A stretch of 64,000 bases of DNA from Allodiplogaster sudhausi (GCA_945643635.1 CALZFC010000005.1:4166001-4230000), one strand, 5' to 3'; positions 12,501 through 23,653 are shown, numbered from the stretch's first letter. Translations and numbers: made by a program. The notes: a model not told the origin generated them from the letters alone.

Positions 12501-15500
12501 AGCCTTGAAGGCAGACTGTAGCCCTACACAAGGTAGGAAGAGCTTTGTTCGACGGTGACACATAATCGAAAGATATTGTAACCCAAGAACATAACAATTG
12601 GCGATCAGGATTCGAAAGAATTCGCGCGGAGTTGAAGTACTGAATTGTAAGGCGAACTGCGCATTTTCAGTGAATTGTAGAGCCATCTGGAAGTTGCATT
12701 GTAAGTCGCGCAGCGCAAATCAGATTCAGAATGGGTGACAGCAACTTCGAAGAACTGCTCAAGGTGCTCAACCGACAGCAAGAGCAGAGTGCTGCTCTGT
12801 TGCTGAAGCAGCAAGAAGATCATGCGAAGGCAATGAATGAGATGCTATCAGAGATGAAGAGAATGTCAGCAAGCAATGGCACTGCTTCGACGCAACGCCC
12901 AGCTGACGGAACCAGGAGTGGTCCCTCTATCGATGCTCTGGAGAAGACGATTCAAGTGTTTGAGTACGATCCCGAAGATGGGTGTACATTCAACGCGTGG
13001 TACGCAAAGTACGAGGATATCTTCGTCCAAGAAGCTGCCAATGTACCGGACGTGCAGCAAGTACTCATGCTCATGAGGAAAGTCAGCGTGAAGGTCGATG
13101 CGCAGTATCGAAACTGGATTGCCCCGAAGAAGCCATCCGAATTCACTCTCGATGAGACTGTAGAGAGGTTGACGCGGCTATTCGGTGATTATAAGACCGA
13201 TTTCGAGGAGCGACTTTTTCTGCTGAACCTGAGAATGAGTTCTTCGGGAGTCACTGACTTCCGAGCTCTCTCCTCGGTGGTGAACAAGGCAGTCGAGGAG
13301 GCCAAGATGGCAGAACTGACCAATGATCAGCTGAAGACCATGTTTTTCATGGCAGCGATTGATCTGCAAAGGCATGCGGACACAAGGTTCCATCTGCTCT
13401 CGCAGTTGAAGCGGAACGAGTCGATGTCGATGGACGAGTTGGTGCAGGAATGCGATAAGATCGCAGTGCTTCGCAACGAGTCAAGTGCAGTGCAATCGCA
13501 GGGCAAAGATGCAACAACAGTGCATTTGTGCAGGCAGCAAAGAAACCACAGCGAGAAGACGGTGAAAGGCAGTACGAAGCCTTCATTTTCGCATGGTGGC
13601 TTGCAAAGGCCGAGAGATTGCAAGACCAGATCAGACGACCGGTCTGAAGGCACGAGTTGCGACGAAGAGCAGGAGGAATGCCATCGGTGCGGAGGAAGGC
13701 ACAACGATGAGGACTGCTTCTTCAAGGACAAGGAATGCTATACGTGCGGAAAGAAAGGTCAACCATCAAGGAATTGCCGGAGAAAGCAGAAGAGCATGGA
13801 CTCGGACGGCAGGATGGATGGTGGTCCGGGCGGTAAGAGAAGACCCCGGAAGCACGTAAGGATGGTGAGAAGCCAGAACGCCGAGTCGCCTGATGGCGCG
13901 AAGAACTCGAATAAGTTCGTGATCAGGGCACTCATCCAAGGCACGGAGATGACACTGCAAGTGGACACGCAGTCGGACATCATCATGATCACACGGACGA
14001 GTTGGGAGCAGCTTGGAAGGCCCAGACTGACGAAGGCTGACTGTGACGCAAGGTGCGCAGTCGGTGAGTCGCTCAAACTGGAAGGAATGTTTGAGTGCTC
14101 AGTGGATTACGGTGGCATGTGTGAGCAGGGACTCATCTACGTGTCAAAGGATTACCGTTCTCCAACAGTCAATGTTCTGGGTGTGGACTTCATTGAGAAG
14201 CTTGACTTGCTCAGCTTTGGAACTGCTGACATGTGCCCCAATCGGAAGTCGACCAGTCAGGAACAGACGGCTGGATCGCAACTAACGACAGTGAATACGG
14301 ACGAGTCGTACGGAGAAGTCGCGGTGGACTCCGCGCAGTGCCTGAGAGTATTGGCTTCAGCAGCTGATTCGGAGTCGAAGAGGGATCTCTTCGATTGCCA
14401 GGCGAATGACAAGCAAGAGTCTTGGTTAGAAGAAGATAAGAGGTGCTCGGTTCAGCACCGACACAAGGACAAGAACTTCAACAAGGATGTTTGCGAACTC
14501 AAAATGCTCTCCAGAAAGCGTTCATGCTTTAAGAATTGCGAGAAGGTTCATTTCGAGTCTCGACAAGGCAAGCAGTTGGAAGGTGAAGTCTCGGCAACAA
14601 CCTCAGTAAGACTGAAAGGGAAGTTGCCTGAAGGGCAGATTGATGGCAAGAGGCCAGAGGATCTTTTCATCGGAATGAGGTCGAGGTCTCGCATTGATCT
14701 CGTGAAGGCTCTCAAGCACTCTGGTTGTGAGCAGACTGATCAGCGTAAGAAGGATCAGTTCGAGAAGCATAATGGAGCGAGGGCGAGATCTTTTGCAGTG
14801 GTGACAAAGTTCGCTATAAGACCAGTGTGCAGCCATATGGGCAGAAGTGGCTCACTGGCGAGATCACAAGCAAGAAGGGCAGAGTGGCGTACAGGGTACG
14901 ACTCGAGAATGGTCGAAAAATCAAAGCGCACGCCAATCAGCTGGTTCTGAACCAGGGTGATGCGTCTGGCCAGCCAGATCAGGACGGTTCGTGCCTGAGG
15001 CTGTTGATGGACACTTTCTCGGGTATTATGAAGCACTCTGGAGGACCGTTGGTAACGGCTCCTCATGTCCCGAGCTTGGCGGCAAGCATCGCGACGACGA
15101 CGGCCACAGCGACGACTCCACCAGTGAGCAGCGCGTTGCCAGCAGCGGTTCCAGCGACTACACTGCCAGCCAAGCAGCCGACTACACAGCCAACCAAGCA
15201 GACGAGCATCGCCACCTCTACGGCAACGACGAGTTCGAATCAAGTTCAGCCTGCAGTCATCCAGTGACCTCAGCGGAATCGCCAGCAGACGCAGAGACTG
15301 AACCCCATCCCATCCAAGAAGAGCTACGAATAGCTTTCCCATTGCTCTTTCTAAGATGTTCTTATTGTTATAAGATTGTTTCGAATCTTAGAGGGGAGGT
15401 GTTGTGTTATTAGCATACGCTATACACAGTTTATACATACATCTAAAGGCTACTTCTCTCTCTCTATCTATCCAGTAGCCTCCCCCGCCTCTCACTCATT

Positions 15501-18500
15501 AATTGGCCACGCCCACTATGTATGGCCATGTTGTTATAAATACGCCCGATGTAGGGTGCGGCATTTGTCGACCTCGCTATCCATTGTCGCTAACAACGTT
15601 CTACAGTTCTCTCAGCTAATAAAGCTTCTACATCTTCTCCGGCGTCTTCCGCAGTCTAAGAAGGTCTTCTCCGACTGAACGCGAGTGCGTGGTCGAAGAC
15701 TTCACAGTGTTCGATCTGTGAAGTGGTTGGCGCTTGTGCGCAACCTGGTCGACGCTTGTGCGTGACCTCTTACTAGGGCCACCGGAAGGTGCTCTATTGC
15801 CCGACGCTTGTGCGTGGGTTGTAGAGGTGTCCCGGCAAGGGTGCTCTATTGCCCGACGCGTGTGCGTAGGCATCAGAGGTGACCCGGCTGAAGCCTTGAA
15901 GGCAGACTGTAGCCCTACACAAGGTAGGAAGAGCTTTGTTCGACGGTGACACATAATCGAAAGATATTGTAACCCAAGAACATAACAGTAAGTAACACTC
16001 CTTTTTCTCGTGCCGCAAAAGGACTTCATGAGCTCGTGATCAAAAATATATAGTTTTATTCCTTAGTTGGTTCCTTTGAACTATTACGAAAGTTTCAAAA
16101 AGGTATTGGTTTTTTTCCAGTTGGTCATTACAATATTCGCTCTTTTTTCTCGTGAGGTGATAGATTGGGGAGATTGTCTTGTGTTGCAGAAAGTGGAGAG
16201 CGTGCGTTGTTCGCCGGCGAGTGTGATAGCTTCGATGGAGGGGGCCGCCACTGCCTCTTCCATTCTGGCCGTGGATGTCCTCTGCTATCTCCGTCGCTTG
16301 TTCAACAAGTTTGGACGAGATCTCCAGCACATTTGTTGGAAACGCATAATTCGCCTCTTCTCTCGCATTTATACACTTATTCAACAGGTTACTTAGTCAC
16401 AGGTGTGTGAGTGTAATTCGCATAGTCCTTTGTTGGATTTTTTTTATTCAATGTCGAAAAAAATGAAAGTTGAGGGAGGTGAGTACGCGGACGGAAAGTG
16501 CAGCTCTCTCCTGGCTTCGTTGATGGATGTGATGGAGCAGCTGCACCGGGACAAACTCTTCAACGGATCGTCCGATGATCTCTACGAACTGGTCGAGTCA
16601 TGCGAATCTCTTCGTTCTGACTTATCCATTATGGCTCTCATCGAATATCGCACAAAGGTTCAACGTACTTCTGTCAATGTAATGCTTGAATAGTACGCAA
16701 TTAGAAAGAATTCCTGATATCACTCCGTCATATTATTTATTATAGGCAATTAACCAATTAACGACAAACTGGATTTCTGAAATGAAAAATCTCGTCATGA
16801 AATACACTCACCCGTCTCAAAGCACGGAACGGAGGAAAAGGGTATTTTGCTTCTTTGCGTTATGCTTCCATGAAGTATTGAGAGCTCTTGAGGCCTTGTC
16901 TAACATGCACTCGATGTACATGCAGTACAGACTGATTGAAGAAGACCAACTCGTTCATGAATTGATGGTTCCCGTGCTGTCTAGCCTTATTCCCCGGGAA
17001 GAAGCTTGTGACGTCCAGTTTCTGGTTTCTGCTTTCTTCACACTACACTAGTTGTTTATCCCTCTTTTTTCGTATTAGTTATTTTGTTACTATTAAGATG
17101 ATCAGTATCCTCTTCAACGTTGCTGAGACTGTCTCAATGAGAGGAGCAGAGGGAAATTCTCTTTTTGACGCAGTCAGTATATTAGGACATTAGAGTGTCG
17201 TCAGGTGTATGATAAGGATTGGCTAAGGTTCTTGGTGCGATTCGAGTTCTCTTTCTTTATCGAGTCGCCTTCGTCGAAAGTCAAGGCAGCACAGGGAAGA
17301 ATAGTGGAGAGGATCAAGTGTCCTGCTCATCCAGCTTAAAGAAGGATCGAAGCGCCGGTTACTTTTTCCGCTTTTGTTCAATAATTTATACGAATGTTGA
17401 ATTACAAATATTCAGTGTGCCTGGAAAACCTGGAGATCATGGCTCAGAATCTCGACAAGTTGCTGGATGACCGGTGGAGAAGTCTCCAACTGAATCATCT
17501 CCGCGAAATCCTGGATATGCTCATGGAGCATATCCGTATGCAGGTCAGTTTACTACAAACTTCTTCTTAAGATATTCTAAATGTGATTATCTAACGGGGC
17601 AATACAGATCTCGATGAATTTGACGTCTGGGATTGGAGCGGACATCCGAGTTCGCGCTGTGTCTGCAATTCTTTCCATCACCTGCTGCCCTACGACTGGA
17701 AAACTCAGTTTGTTTTATGCTTACTCCAAAAATATTTCCTTTTTGTTCAACATCATGAATCCAGATCCTGCAATAGGAAGTTGAGTTTTACATTTATATT
17801 TTAGTACGATATTCGGAGAAGGAGAAATCGATGATAGTAAACTGGCTGATTACGGTGGGGAACGACAACGGAAGCTTCTCTTGGAATGACGTCTGCCTGG
17901 TTATCACAGAGTTGCTCGTCACCGAAACTTGGTACGAATTTAATCATTTCGGCTTATTCTATTTCACTCGAAAGTTGTGCGAATTTTTATCTCTTTAGAT
18001 TGCCTTGAAATAAATTGATATTCTGAACATAAACACAAAAAATGAATGTAAAGCACTGGTTCACCACAATGTGGATTATAGTAATATTTTCATTGTACTG
18101 ATGTGTTGCAGGTATCCAGTGGTGAAGACAGCGATGAATGGACTGCGCAGAGTGTTGGAATGCACTCGGCTTGTCCATTCAGTGGGGGCAGAGGCCAGAC
18201 TCTCTCTTCTCCAAGCTATCATCACAGCCTATGACCGCCAGTGCGAGAGGTTGCCGAGGGACGAAAACGCGAATGTCAAAGAGTTCACTCGGTCCGCCTC
18301 TTCTGCCCCTTCCTTTCCATCAGAGAAAGTGTTATTCTCAGATGCTTTGCTGGTCCCCTGCTGGCTTCTGCTTTGTACTTTTCTCAAGAACTCGATAGTC
18401 AACTCAGCCTGGAGTTGTGTCGTCGGATTGTCCATTCTATTCGCGTTCAAGGAAACGAGGTGTTTATCATTCTGTAAGCTCCTTCATCGTGTATTGCCTT

Positions 18501-19788
18501 TTCCCACAGTTTTAACATGTCTGAAATTGCAGTTCTTGCTGGGTGTTAGTCAGGCAATCCAACTTTGCCCCGAGGGAATGGCAGCGGAGATCCCTGTTCT
18601 CCTCGACGCTCTGTCATCAATTCCACCTTATCCGGATCGGGCCATCCCTGTCCTCGAATTTCTTACGGATGCTCTTCTGGAACCGTATTTCCTGAGGCGC
18701 TTTCAAGTCTGTTCAAGCCGATTGATATTGCCATGCTACGGGATAAAAGGGTATACATTACGGCACTTTCAGGTAGAAGAGTTCAAGAAGGTTGTGGAGA
18801 TTATCAGTCCCTTCGCGAATTTGACCCAAGTGAATCCCTTCATCGTGGTCACTGTTCATCGTCTTCTCATGGCCTGGTTTGTTCAGATGAACGAGAGAAT
18901 CCGGCCAGAGATGAGCAAGTCTGTTCATTCTTAAATCTCTTACCTCAGCTATCCTAAAATGCCTCTTTTAAATATGATTTAATTATTTTCCATTGCTTTC
19001 TTAACTTGAAGCCATGTAAACGGGAGATAAGGAAATGCTCTCAGATTCATCTTGGAAAGTGTTCGGAGGGCGTCCCAGCAGAGTCTTCCTCATCGGGGTG
19101 ACAACAGCGGAGGCCAACAGGTTGAGAACACCCTCTATCCCCTCCTGGGGTTCCAGCCAGACACGCCTCCTCCTCCATTCGCAGCTTCCAGTTCCATTCT
19201 CCACACTGATCAGGGGGACAAAGTAAGTGATGGAAGAGAGACCAGGACATTAGTAGAGTGGGAGAGAAAGAGAGAGAGAGAGACGAGAGGAGGAGTAGAG
19301 AATGAGAGGATGATGAGTAGAGAGATGTTTGAGGTGTCGGAGGAGCTGTACACTTCGTTGTCTCTGTTTTTGTACCTCGGACGCATTGACGATGAGAATG
19401 GAGTTTATCGAGCTGTGGAAGATGAACGGATTTCCATTACTTCAAGTCAACACTTCTGGTTTAATCATCACATCCTCTCCGTCAAAACTCTCGTTCCCAA
19501 AGGTTGGAATGACTAATTGATGAGTAGAAAGAGACGTCTGAGTGTTGAGATGAAGAAGAAGTGAGTGAGATGGGCGGAGAGAGCAACTTCGGAGGGAGTG
19601 GCCGGGCAGTCGCTTCTCCGGCTAGGAATGGCATGGAGGAGAGGAGGAGATACCAGTCCGCAGTTCAGTCCAGCGAGAGACTCGTCGACCGTAATCTTCC
19701 GCGCAGGACCAGGGACGACTTCGACACGCCCGCTCCATCGCTGCGTTCTGCCGTCTCTGCCACCGGCAGACTCAGTTTCAGTGGTCAG

Positions 19789-19837
<49 letters not shown>

Positions 19838-20170
19838 TCTCTCCTCACTCTTCCCTCCTGTCTTCCTTTCTTCCCTCCTGTCTTTCTCTCCACCTCCCTA
19901 CCTTTCGTAGGTCTTTCATAGGACTAAGTATTCTTAGGGACTCCCCGAGTGACCTTCACTCAACTCGTGGTCCGCAGTATGTACGGCAGGCGCTGTTGGC
20001 TGATGAGGTCGCTGGAGGCTCTGCCAGAAGACTTCCTTCGAGGTTTTCTCCTCTCTCTCTGTCTCTCTCTCTCCACTCGCTCTCTCTCTCTCTCTCTCTT
20101 TCGCTCTTTATCACTCTCTCTCACTGTCTTCTCTCTCTCTGTCTCTCTCTCTTCTCTCTCTCTATATCTC

Positions 20171-20213
<43 letters not shown>

Positions 20214-22261
20214 GCCCGCAGTTTGCCGGATGACGCTGCTTCCATGCTTCAGCATGTGTCTGGTCTGCCAGGTTCCATCGCTGTCGGCAAGGTCTGCGAA
20301 TTATTTTTTTTCTCTTATTTTCTTAATTTTTTTTGATTTGCGGTTGCTTTTGGAATATAGAATTTTGCTTTTCTCATTTTCCTTTATCCTCATTTGCATT
20401 TTAGAAATATTGATTGGTTGAGATTAAGCAGAGCTGAAAATGTTAGAAGAGTTGTAGGTGATAGACTCGGAAGAATTGTCCACTCGGCTGCGCAACTTGG
20501 ACCGTATTCCTGGCTTGGAATTACATGCGGTGGGCATCTTGTACAAGGACTTTGGACAGACAACTCAAGCCGAGTTCCTCGCCAACATCTACGGCTCTGA
20601 CAGATATGCCAGATTCATCAAGTTAGCCGACATTCAGTTTTGTGCTGTGTAACCACGGTTATTATTCCTTTTTCTTTTGTTCCAATTTGTTGGTATTCTG
20701 CAGCTGGTAGATTTGATTAAGTGTATTCTATTTTGTTGCAACCATTTCCCCTCTTCAATATCTTCTAGGCTTCTCGGATCGCCATCGTCATTGGCCAGTT
20801 GTCCTGGAGGGCTAATCGATGGCAAGCACGGCACATACACTTATGTGCACAAGGACGAGCTGAACAAGATTGTTAGACTGCGTTCTTTTTCAGAGAACTG
20901 CAGTTCTATTCTCTTGAGTGTAACTTTGTATGTTTTCGGTGTTCCTTGTGGCTACTCTAATGCCTGTTGTGGAGAGCGACCCGCATTGCAATGAAAAGAA
21001 GAAGTTGATTAACAACAACTTTATCTCTGTCATATTCAACGAGAGCGGTGTCCCTCACAAACTGGAGAATGGATTCGCCCAAGTTCTCATCGAGGTTTGT
21101 TCTCTTCACTTCTTCTTCTTTACTGAGTAGTTCCTTGTAGATTGTGCCAGCAGACGGCTCTTCTCTTCTTCTCACTGTCCACTCTCGAGAAGAAGTGAAA
21201 GGTCTCCTTGGAGTCAGGAAGATTCTCTTGCCAGACCGGGCAGCCGCCGCGCAGCTCCGCGCTCTCATTGTCAGGACTCAGCTCGCTGTCAACGTCACTC
21301 GTTCACTCCAGGTTTATTTATTTATTTATTTATTACATCAAAATTAATATGATGTGACAACACTTGGAGAACCTTTCGCGCAGCAAAACCATAAAAGAAA
21401 AAAAAATCACTTTCTATCTTTCTCTCTTCTTTCTCCCTCTCTCCTCTCTCTCAAACAAGTATGAAAAAACTGCATGTGCGCTTATATTCCATCTGGTTAT
21501 TTGTGCTTAGAGAGAAGAGTAGAAATCCCCTTTTTTCCAGTCTTTCTACCGCCAGCGTTCTGTTTCAATTTCATCCACCAATTTGTGGTTGCTTAACTAT
21601 TTCGTTTCTCATTTAGTATATACCTTGAAGTAAGAGAAATACTTTAGTTCGCTTCTTTTGTGTAAAAAAGAAGTTCTTTTATTTTTTTAATTTCTGTGCA
21701 TCTCCAAGTAGCATCTACACCGCTTCTCATCATTCTTTAATTTTGAAAGGTGTTAATCATATGTTAAAGGTGCACGAGACTTAACCGTAATCTATTTGAA
21801 TTTCCCTGACTATTTTAGTCGCGTCTCTCTAAATCACATGTTCTATCCCCTTGTATCAGGCAAAAGGCGTATACTCGCGATTGAGGTTTTGGCTCCTTTA
21901 ATCTGACTGCACAAAAAGAAGCTTTCAGCGAGTCCAACTAGCTTAAAAGATGATTACAATACTGATAATAAAACCTTTAAAAACCAAAAAATTAAATGGA
22001 AAAATGGTGGACGACAAATGATTTGACGAATTATACGGTCATCCTCGATGAACACTCACGTAGGGGAAAGTGAACAGACTAAAGAATAAACGGCCTTAGC
22101 GCATCTGGATTATTGTGGGGATGAATTGAGTGTGCTTGCAGAGTTCGCCGGATCAACCTTATCTCGGACTTGCCATTGATCGCCTGCGTAGAATCCGCAT
22201 CTTAGCAGAACGTTCCTCGTCACAGAATCTCTCTTCTTCTCAGAGTTTACCCATCTCTTGA
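9519..22261 (+). CDS. TSC2: Tuberin (TSC2) orthologue, GAP subunit for Rheb, multi-exon
   Basis: Tuberin with TSC1 switches off Rheb and so TORC1. Exons join in phase from Met 9519: 9519-9591, 9680-9807, 9859-9975, then solenoid exons including FNRLFDGFK (10.3 kb), 10.5-11.1 kb, 11.25-11.47 kb, 11721-11780 (LRGAVFCLAQATWG), 16190-16387, 16.45-16.66 kb (DLYELVESCESLRSDLSIM), 16.75-17.2 kb, 17.42-17.93 kb, 18.11-18.92 kb (LLMAWFVQMNERIRPEM). Each matches human tuberin in order. A variable linker spans 19.0-20.3 kb. The GAP domain runs 20447-21311: LDRIPGLELHAVGILY, FLANIYGSDRYARFI, GTYTYVHKDE, then NNNFISVIFNESG, where the middle Asn (21014-21016) aligns with the catalytic Asn thumb. The last exon, 22142-22261, ends in LAIDRLRRIRILAE, matching the tuberin C-terminus. 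Intron 11781-16189 carries an LTR element. Exon borders in the linker are uncertain; the family call is firm. Confidence 0.93.
12004..12008. repeat. 5-bp target-site duplication, left copy
   Basis: GTAAG immediately before the left LTR; the same five bases follow the right LTR at 15988-15992. Confidence 0.85.
12009..12596 (+). repeat. Left LTR (588 bp)
   Basis: Starts TGTTGTG, ends AACATAACA. Contains a TATA box, TATAAAT (12144-12150), and an AATAAA poly(A) signal (12227-12232), so promoter, R and U5 parts are recognisable. Downstream it carries several degenerate copies of a CGACGCTTGTGCGTG motif between about 12335 and 12475. Confidence 0.95.
12597..12614 (+). other. Candidate primer-binding site of the LTR element
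   Basis: The sequence ATTGGCGATCAGGATTCG directly follows the left LTR. TGG at this position matches the CCA end of a tRNA, as expected of a primer-binding site, but I could not assign the tRNA. Confidence 0.5.
12731..14950 (+). CDS. Retrotransposon Gag with protease-like region (739 codons)
   Basis: One uninterrupted frame. The N-terminal third has a Gln/Glu-rich helical start (residues about 8-50). A Gag-type helical domain follows (about 65-240; FNAWYAKYEDIF, FEERLFLLNLRMS). Two zinc knuckles come next: CHRCGGRHNDEDC (CX2CX3HX4C), then CYTCGKKGQPSRNC, where the usual His is Gln. A retropepsin-like stretch has LQVDTQSDIIMI, where DTG is replaced by DTQ. The last roughly 250 residues have no recognisable domain and run across the deletion junction into out-of-frame integrase sequence near 14730-14790. 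In an autonomous relative, reverse transcriptase would follow the protease. The intact Gag suggests virion-like particle protein could still be made; activity is not shown. Confidence 0.88.
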   Translation: MGDSNFEELLKVLNRQQEQSAALLLKQQEDHAKAMNEMLSEMKRMSASNGTASTQRPADGTRSGPSIDALEKTIQVFEYDPEDGCTFNAWYAKYEDIFVQEAANVPDVQQVLMLMRKVSVKVDAQYRNWIAPKKPSEFTLDETVERLTRLFGDYKTDFEERLFLLNLRMSSSGVTDFRALSSVVNKAVEEAKMAELTNDQLKTMFFMAAIDLQRHADTRFHLLSQLKRNESMSMDELVQECDKIAVLRNESSAVQSQGKDATTVHLCRQQRNHSEKTVKGSTKPSFSHGGLQRPRDCKTRSDDRSEGTSCDEEQEECHRCGGRHNDEDCFFKDKECYTCGKKGQPSRNCRRKQKSMDSDGRMDGGPGGKRRPRKHVRMVRSQNAESPDGAKNSNKFVIRALIQGTEMTLQVDTQSDIIMITRTSWEQLGRPRLTKADCDARCAVGESLKLEGMFECSVDYGGMCEQGLIYVSKDYRSPTVNVLGVDFIEKLDLLSFGTADMCPNRKSTSQEQTAGSQLTTVNTDESYGEVAVDSAQCLRVLASAADSESKRDLFDCQANDKQESWLEEDKRCSVQHRHKDKNFNKDVCELKMLSRKRSCFKNCEKVHFESRQGKQLEGEVSATTSVRLKGKLPEGQIDGKRPEDLFIGMRSRSRIDLVKALKHSGCEQTDQRKKDQFEKHNGARARSFAVVTKFAIRPVCSHMGRSGSLARSQARRAEWRTGYDSRMVEKSKRTPISWF
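14745..15267 (+). pseudogene. Integrase C-terminal remnant of the LTR element
   Basis: In a different frame from Gag, the segment GDKVRYKTSVQPYGQKWLTG continues into GRVAYRVRLENGRKIKAHAN. This is the W-x-x-G...Y-x-V...GR...H-x-x-Q pattern typical of the end of Ty3/Gypsy integrases. It is followed by a Thr/Ala/Pro-rich tail and a stop at 15267. The catalytic core (D,D-35-E) is missing, so the piece is a leftover of an internal deletion that fused the 3' end of pol to gag. Confidence 0.75.
15390..15399 (+). other. Polypurine tract
   Basis: AGAGGGGAGG stands directly before the TG of the right LTR, where a plus-strand primer tract is expected. Confidence 0.85.
15400..15987 (+). repeat. Right LTR (588 bp)
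   Basis: Almost identical to the left LTR and the same length. Preceded by the purine tract and followed by the GTAAG target duplication. Confidence 0.95.
15988..15992. repeat. 5-bp target-site duplication, right copy
   Basis: GTAAG immediately after the right LTR, matching 12004-12008. Confidence 0.85.
21312..22141 (+). other. Last intron of TSC2
   Basis: A phase-0 intron of 830 bp between LAVNVTRSLQ and SSPDQPYLG. AT-rich, with a TTTA repeat at its 5' end (21313-21334). No gene is seen inside it. Confidence 0.75.
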
Positions 22262-22809
22262 CTTTGCATTTCAATAGCTAGTACAACTTCAATGGGTAAC
22301 TTCACTTGATTGTTATTGTCATGCAGATACGGTTTCTCTTCTTGCTCATACTTCATGCCCCGGTGTTCTTCTCAGTCAAGTATCCGAAGCTTCAATTTTC
22401 CAGCACTTACAATTAGTCCTGTTTTAGAGGGTAACTCACATGATCCTGCAATATTTTAAAGTAGCAAATAATTTCAGACTAGAATATTTAAATGAGCCTT
22501 GGATGTTTCGTTTCTTGCCGTATAACAGCCTCAATCCAGATGATATGACAAGTGATGGTACCTGACAATAAGATTTACACTGCCTTTCACTTCTTGTATA
22601 AACAATGTCAGAATGAGAATGTTTTAGGGTTCTTTTTTATTGCTACGTATTTGCAAAGTGATATTTATGTATACCGAATTTCAGAATGGAAGTAGCAGTA
22701 GAAGCATTAAGTGAAAATACGAAGTGACATTGGGAGGAGGGGAGGAAACGAGATTTGCTACGGGAGTTGCCATTCAGGGTTATCCACTCCCGCAGCATTC
22801 GTCTGCAGG
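22262..22809 (+). other. Intergenic region TSC2 to CYTH gene
   Basis: 548 bp, AT-rich, with no coding similarity. Holds the TSC2 3' UTR and presumably the CYTH promoter or a trans-splice site. A CTGCAG stands three bases before the CYTH start codon (22804-22809). Confidence 0.5.
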
Positions 22810-23591
22810 ATGGCGTTGGCCATTGGCAAGAAGCTGCGAAATGTGGAGGTGAAGGCAAGGATTGAGGACTGGCTTGTACTCGTCTCTAAGGCACGCCAAC
22901 TGGCTGGAGGTTGGAGATTGGAGGGGGAGAAAGGAATTGAGATGAGATTGCAGGGAAGGAGGGGACTCTGCTAGAACAGCACGACATCTTCTTCTACTCT
23001 CCCAACGGAAGACTGAAGATGAGGCATTTCAGACAGGAGAACGAGGTTCGAGAACAAGATGGAGATGGGGAAGTCGGTCTTTTTTGAGGAACACTCAGAG
23101 TTGATCTGGTACGATCGTCATGACCAGGGAGGGCCCAAGTTGTCTACCTACGACAAGATCACTCTTCAGAAAACGGAGGCCACCCATATGACGGTATAAG
23201 AGGAGGGGGGCAGCTCTGCTTCCCTCCCATGTTGGTTCAACGTGGTGGGGATGATGTCCTTGTAGGATTTGCTGCGTCACTCGAATGGAGTGCGTGGAGA
23301 AGTGAAGAAGAAGCGACTGCTCTTCTTGGTCGGCCAGACTCGCGTGCATTGTGACCAGGTCGATGGTCTCGGTGAATTTGCTGAGCTCGAGGTTTCTTTT
23401 TCTCCTCCCTGCCGTAGCCAGCTTGTCTATACTTTGATTGCTCTCATTCTCTACTCTCTCTACTTTCCCTCCTCTCTCCCTCTCGCGCTCTCTCTCTCTC
23501 TGTCTCTCTCTACTCTCTCTCTCTATCCTCTCTCTCCTCTCTCTCTCCCTCCTCTCTCTCCCTCCTCTCTCTCTCTCCTCCTCTCTCTCTC

Positions 23592-23653
<62 letters not shown>

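Larger units (their letters stand above)
12009..15987 (+). mobile_element. LTR retrotransposon, internally deleted, Gag-bearing, inside a TSC2 intron
   Basis: Two 588-bp direct repeats begin TG and end CA, and the whole is flanked by a 5-bp target duplication, GTAAG. The internal part holds a full Gag frame with CCHC-like knuckles and a retropepsin-like segment, then a short integrase C-terminal piece. Reverse transcriptase, RNase H and the integrase core are absent, so the copy cannot move on its own. A purine-rich tract, AGAGGGGAGG (15390-15399), precedes the right LTR. The Gag layout suggests a Ty3/Gypsy-type element. By eye the LTRs differ at only about two positions (an A/T near 12064/15455 and a G/A near 12283/15674), which implies recent insertion. 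It lies in the same orientation as TSC2. Confidence 0.93.

Noticed and set aside
12237..12686. Minus-strand open frame in the left LTR, repeated in the right LTR (15628-16029)
   Set aside because: It is present in both LTRs by duplication, has no domain and lies antisense to the element.
15361..15400. Full retroviral or env-bearing element
   Set aside because: No envelope-like frame exists. The space between Gag and the right LTR holds only an integrase tail and a low-complexity stretch.
19561..20421. 286-codon plus-strand open frame rich in Ser-Leu repeats
   Set aside because: Most of it is translated (CT)n from TSC2 introns; only short flanking pieces are likely exon sequence.
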